A stretch of 9,143 nt of DNA. Origin: Zwartia sp. GTDB taxonomy: Bacteria; Pseudomonadota; Gammaproteobacteria; Burkholderiales; Burkholderiaceae_B. Position numbers and translations under genes: made by a program. Positions 5,931 to 9,143 of this stretch are shown here, piece by piece. The stretch lies in assembly GCA_030653405.1 (NCBI GenBank), contig JAURZO010000150.1, positions 1-9,143 on the forward strand, given 5' to 3'. A model generated the notes under the pieces. That model was not told the DNA's origin. It worked only from the letters and a program-made list of their open reading frames with translations, and did no database searches. Each line of letters begins with the position of its first letter. Position 1 is the stretch's first letter.

Positions 5931-7143
5931 CTTGAGCGGTGCGTCCGACGACTTCTTTATAAATAGTAGGGTCAGTGTCACCTTCGCTACCGATCAGCAG
6001 TACGCGCGAGTGTGCATTTAATCCAAGCGCGTTCCAGATCGTGTTGTTGGACTGGGCTGCGCGCAACAGTCCCAGACCTGTGCTGCCAGTTTCACCTGAT
6101 ACGATTTTTGGATCATCACCGAGAGGATTTGCAAAAACACGCATGGCCTCGAGCGCATGGGCATCGGAGAGCGTGGCATAGACGTTGATCCCGTGTTTCA
6201 AAATATCCCAGGCGACGGGTGAGACCTCGCCACATGCCAGGCCCGCCATGACAGTATCAAGATCGCCTAAAACCGCAACGGGATGACCCACCTGACCGCT
6301 TTGAAAGAAGCAGTCCGCACGTTCGGGTTCGATAATGACAAAGAGAGGACGATGGGAGCCCCATGACTGCCAGAACGCCGCGCAAACAGAAGCCGCCAAG
6401 GCACCGACACCCGCCTGGACTAGAACGTGTGTGGGCGGTTGATCGAGCTGCTCGATCATTTCACGAGACATCACGCCGTAGCCGTGCATCACATCGATGG
6501 GAATATCGCGATAGCCTTCGTAGGTGGTGTCTGAAACGACGGTCCATCCATGCTCAGCGGCTTGCACCGCTGCGTGATGCACTGAATCGTCATAATTGCC
6601 CTGCACGCGAATGACTTCTGCGCCGTAGTGCGCGATGGCTGCGCGCCGACCTTCGCTGACCGTCGCATGGATGTATATGACGCAACGGCAGCCAAATAAC
6701 TGTGCGCCCCAGGCGACCGAGCGACCGTGATTGCCATCGGTCGCACAGGTGACTGTCATGGTTGAAATGATATCTGCGTATTTGCCGGAGAGAATTTCCT
6801 CGGGGGTTGGCAAGTGGCCATGATGTTTAGCCGCAATCGCCTGCTGGATCAAACGGAAGACGGCATAGGCACCACCAAGCGCCTTAAAACTTTTAAGGCC
6901 AAAACGGGTGCTCTCGTCTTTGTAATAAAGCGCCGCGACACCCAATTTTTTAGATAAATTTGGCAAACAATGCAGGGCAGTAGCTTGATAGCCGGGCCAG
7001 CCAGAAATCTCTTTTTGAGCGGCGTCAAAGCCCTCTTTGTGCAAAATGGATGCTCTGAATGCACCATATTGTTCCTCGGGGGGACTGGCGACGGGGTTGG
7101 AATATATTGCGACTCCATCCCCGGTCATGATTTTGGCGTTCAT
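5917..7143 (-). CDS. dpaL: 2,3-diaminopropionate ammonia-lyase
   Basis: PLP-dependent fold-type II lyase that converts 2,3-diaminopropionate to pyruvate and two ammonia; characterised enterobacterial enzymes accept both D and L forms. It aligns along its length with E. coli YgeX. The PLP lysine is in FGLKSFKALGGAYA (Lys87), the catalytic Asp in ATDGNHGR (Asp136), and the second Asp in VVSDTTYEGY (Asp205). QAGVGALAASV, IIEPERADCF, MAGLACGEVSP and SGETGSTGLG complete the family pattern, and IGSEGDTDPTIYKEVV is the normal C-terminus. Two starts are possible, ATG 7158 and ATG 7143. I prefer 7143 (408 residues) because AGG lies 7 nt before it, in an ACAGG-rich leader like the amidase gene's. It heads a probable operon with the D-carbamoylase and is divergent from the M20 deacylase. 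A generic threonine-dehydratase-like enzyme is less likely given the specific motifs. Confidence 0.93.
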   Translation of the reverse strand: MNAKIMTGDGVAIYSNPVASPPEEQYGAFRASILHKEGFDAAQKEISGWPGYQATALHCLPNLSKKLGVAALYYKDESTRFGLKSFKALGGAYAVFRLIQQAIAAKHHGHLPTPEEILSGKYADIISTMTVTCATDGNHGRSVAWGAQLFGCRCVIYIHATVSEGRRAAIAHYGAEVIRVQGNYDDSVHHAAVQAAEHGWTVVSDTTYEGYRDIPIDVMHGYGVMSREMIEQLDQPPTHVLVQAGVGALAASVCAAFWQSWGSHRPLFVIIEPERADCFFQSGQVGHPVAVLGDLDTVMAGLACGEVSPVAWDILKHGINVYATLSDAHALEAMRVFANPLGDDPKIVSGETGSTGLGLLRAAQSNNTIWNALGLNAHSRVLLIGSEGDTDPTIYKEVVGRTAQEVLA

Positions 7144-7252
7144 CGGTTGACCTGTCATTGCGCGTGAAAAAGGTGATGTCTGAAAGGGTGCTGATTGTTT
7201 CTTTTTAACTCATTCGCAAGGGATTAGGCGAGGAGATTGCCGGCAGTGGTGT

Positions 7253-7258
7253 TATAAA
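7253..7258 (+). promoter_or_regulatory. Possible -10 box upstream of the M20 deacylase gene
   Basis: TATAAA at 7253-7258 is the best -10 candidate in the ~145-bp divergent region between the lyase and deacylase genes. It would give a start near 7265 and a short leader of about 23 nt. I found no convincing -35 box at normal spacing, so this would need an activator or may be spurious. Confidence 0.3.
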
Positions 7259-7287
7259 AATGCTTTACCTTATTGCGAACCACTCCA

Positions 7288-8469
7288 ATGAACCATTCCA
7301 GCACGCTACAAAACACGGTCAAGTTGCTCGAGACGCTTGTCGGATTTGACACCACCAGTCGTGAGTCGAATCTTGGCTTAATTGAGTATGTGCGTGACCA
7401 TTTGCAGTCCTTGGGTATCCCGGTTCGCCTGTCTTACGATGCCGAGCAGCGCAAGGCAAATTTGTTCGCGACGATTGGTGATCCCAAGGCACGCGGTATT
7501 GTTTTATGCGGACATACGGATGTGGTCCCTGTGGATGGTCAGGCTTGGGATACTAATCCTTTCAAAGCGCACATCGCGGATGGTCGCATTTATGGTCGTG
7601 GCGCGGTCGACATGAAGGGTTTTATCGCCGCCTCACTGGCGATGGTGCCGGCCTTTTTGAACAGCAATCTCAAGCAGCCACTGAATATTGGTTTGACCTA
7701 CGATGAGGAGGTGGGATGTATCGGTGTGCGTACGCTGATCCGCGATCTGGCTTCTGCCGGGATTCAGCCTGCGGGTTGTTTCGTAGGAGAGCCCACAGGC
7801 ATGCAAGTGATGACAGGTCACAAGGGGATGCGCGTGACACGGTGCCGAGTCCGCGGATTAGAGGCCCATTCGTCCATGGCACCTGAAGCAGTCAGCGCGA
7901 TTGAATACGCAGCGCGTCTGGTCGAAAAAATCCGTACGATGGCTTTGCAAATCCAAAAAGAAGGCCCCTTTGATCCGATGTTCAAAATCCCCCATGGAAC
8001 GATGCAGACAGGCGTGATTCATGGTGGAACGGCACCCAATATCGTGGCCAAAGACTGTGAGTTTATTTTTGATTGCAGAACCTTGCCGCAAGGAAACTCT
8101 GATGAGTTGATCCGACAAGTTCAAGAGCATGCCGAAGCACTCAAAGTCGAGATGCGCAAGTTCTCCGCGGAGGCTGATATTTCTTTTGAAACGATTTCAA
8201 ACTCGGCACCTCTCTCGACGGCTGAGAACGCACCGATTACATATCTTGGCACGTCGCTGGCGCGTAATAATTTGCTTGGGCGTGTTTCTTTCGCAACCGA
8301 TGCGGGTTGGCTGAACCAAGCAGGCATTCCCTGCGTGGTGATCGGTCCTGGTGACATCGCGGTGGCTCACAAGCCTAACGAATATATCGAGATCAGTCAG
8401 TTAGAAGAATGCCTGGGCTTCATGGATCGTTTGCGCGAGCGCATGACCCAGGAAATCTTGTTAACTTGA
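7288..8469 (+). CDS. ArgE/DapE-like M20 metallo-deacylase (acetylornithine deacetylase family)
   Basis: Cytosolic di-zinc hydrolase that removes an acyl group from an amino acid; ArgE acts on N-acetylornithine. The metal-site residues are all visible in the 393-residue product: His76 and Asp78 in GHTDVVPVDG, Asp108 in YGRGAVDMKG, the Glu140-Glu141 pair in TYDEEVG, Glu168 in VGEPTG, and His361 in VAHKPNEY. The dimerisation-domain His is in LEAHSS (His194). ATG 7288 is preferred over TTG 7273, but neither has a Shine-Dalgarno site. Next to dpaL it may be a dedicated deacylase of N-acyl-diaminopropionate or another N-acyl amino acid, analogous to YgeY beside YgeX, rather than the arginine-biosynthesis ArgE (inference). 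It converges with the following gene, leaving only 6 bp between stop codons. Confidence 0.9.
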   Translation: MNHSSTLQNTVKLLETLVGFDTTSRESNLGLIEYVRDHLQSLGIPVRLSYDAEQRKANLFATIGDPKARGIVLCGHTDVVPVDGQAWDTNPFKAHIADGRIYGRGAVDMKGFIAASLAMVPAFLNSNLKQPLNIGLTYDEEVGCIGVRTLIRDLASAGIQPAGCFVGEPTGMQVMTGHKGMRVTRCRVRGLEAHSSMAPEAVSAIEYAARLVEKIRTMALQIQKEGPFDPMFKIPHGTMQTGVIHGGTAPNIVAKDCEFIFDCRTLPQGNSDELIRQVQEHAEALKVEMRKFSAEADISFETISNSAPLSTAENAPITYLGTSLARNNLLGRVSFATDAGWLNQAGIPCVVIGPGDIAVAHKPNEYIEISQLEECLGFMDRLRERMTQEILLT

Positions 8470-8475
8470 GAGCGT

Positions 8476-9143
8476 TTAAGCGCGTCTGACTACTTGTCCA
8501 GCATGGGCGCCGGTTGTGGCGCCATTGCGCCAGCTAGCAATCCCGTTGACATAGACGCGCTGAATGCCGGCAGCAGGACGCTTTGGATCTGCAAACGTCG
8601 CGCAGTCGCGAACTTGTTCAGGATCGAAGACAACGAGGTCTGCGGCATAACCGACAGCGATGCGTCCGCGATTTTTCAGACCAAATTTTGTAGCAGGCAA
8701 GCCAGTCATTTTGTAGATCGCGGTTTCTAGCGGGAAGATTTTGCGGTCTCGCGTGTAGTGTCCCAAGACGCGTGGAAACGCGCCCCACAAACGTGGATGT
8801 GGAAAGGTATCGTGAGGGAGCCCATCAGAACCAATCATGGTCTCTGGGTGCGCCATGATGCGTTCGACATCGGCCTCATCCATCGAAAAATAAATAGCAC
8901 CTGCGGGTTGAAGGGACTGTAAATATTCAGTCAAGCCCAAGTCTTGTTCCTTGAGAAGTTCGTCCACATAGCGACCTGCTGTTTCCGGTTTTGCCGTGGA
9001 CCACGCGATCAGTGTGCGCGATGCCTGTTCCACAGCATCCTGACGCAGCACGGTGGACGAGGCGACGTAGGGATAGCAGTCCATGCACACGTCATTCGTG
9101 CTGCTCGCCTGATCAATCAGTGCGAGGGTTTCAGTTGAGCGGC
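8476..9143 (-). CDS. N-acyl-D-amino-acid deacylase (D-aminoacylase), C-terminal half; 5' end outside window
   Basis: Amidohydrolase-superfamily enzyme releasing D-amino acids from N-acyl-D-amino acids. The frame is open to the right edge, so about 221 C-terminal residues of the usual ~480 are present. Recognisable family segments are CYPYVASSTVL, IMAHPETMIGSDGLPHD, PRLWGAFPRVLGHY and KNRGRIAVGYAADLVVFDP. The latter marks return to the small beta domain typical of urease-like amidohydrolases. The Asp in GSDGLPHD (codon 8824-8826) corresponds to the catalytic Asp. The N-terminal HxH metal motif would lie outside the window and cannot be checked. It complements the D-carbamoylase: both yield free D-amino acids. 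The gene converges with the M20 deacylase gene. Family assignment is strong; which acyl or amino acid it prefers is unknown. Confidence 0.92.
   Translation of the reverse strand, partial: RSTETLALIDQASSTNDVCMDCYPYVASSTVLRQDAVEQASRTLIAWSTAKPETAGRYVDELLKEQDLGLTEYLQSLQPAGAIYFSMDEADVERIMAHPETMIGSDGLPHDTFPHPRLWGAFPRVLGHYTRDRKIFPLETAIYKMTGLPATKFGLKNRGRIAVGYAADLVVFDPEQVRDCATFADPKRPAAGIQRVYVNGIASWRNGATTGAHAGQVVRRA

Overview
This window looks like a chromosomal segment of a betaproteobacterium, most likely Burkholderiales and perhaps Alcaligenaceae. The basis is an orphan Bug-type (TctC) solute receptor beside catabolic hydrolases, a class II fumarase, and moderate GC content. The taxonomic call is inference; no rRNA or other marker gene is present. 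Coding density is high and no gap without a gene exceeds 300 bases.

Left part (1-1957): the 3' three quarters of fumC (fumarase, TCA cycle) are followed on the same strand by a MIP-family aquaporin channel that has no ATG start. Middle (1996-2399): a small regulatory locus with three perfect palindromes sharing the core TTTCCCGATCGGGAAA, centred exactly 49 bp apart. They surround a good sigma70-type promoter for a HipB/Y4mF-type XRE antitoxin gene. The expected partner toxin gene hipA seems reduced to its first 11 codons (2367-2399). It is cut exactly where the oppositely oriented tctC gene ends, so this reads as a broken hipBA module with an orphan antitoxin.

Right part (2397-9143): a group of genes for use of modified (D-)amino acids and amides. 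On alternating strands it holds a periplasmic Bug receptor (-), an amidase-signature hydrolase (+), an N-carbamoyl-D-amino acid hydrolase (-), a 2,3-diaminopropionate ammonia-lyase (-), an ArgE/DapE-like M20 deacylase (+), and the C-terminal half of an N-acyl-D-amino acid deacylase (-, running off the right edge). In the inferred model, substituted amino acids are bound in the periplasm and taken up. N-acyl, N-carbamoyl or amide groups are removed by the four hydrolases. Diaminopropionate, of either stereochemistry, is then split by the lyase to pyruvate and ammonia. The lyase plus M20 deacylase pair recalls E. coli ygeX-ygeY, but here it is paired with a D-carbamoylase rather than the YgeW/HyuA/YqeA set.

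The most unusual items are the evenly spaced operator array, the hipA remnant, and the combination of diaminopropionate lyase with D-carbamoylase and D-aminoacylase. Small repeat or hairpin structures also sit on the stop codons of the carbamoylase and lyase genes.
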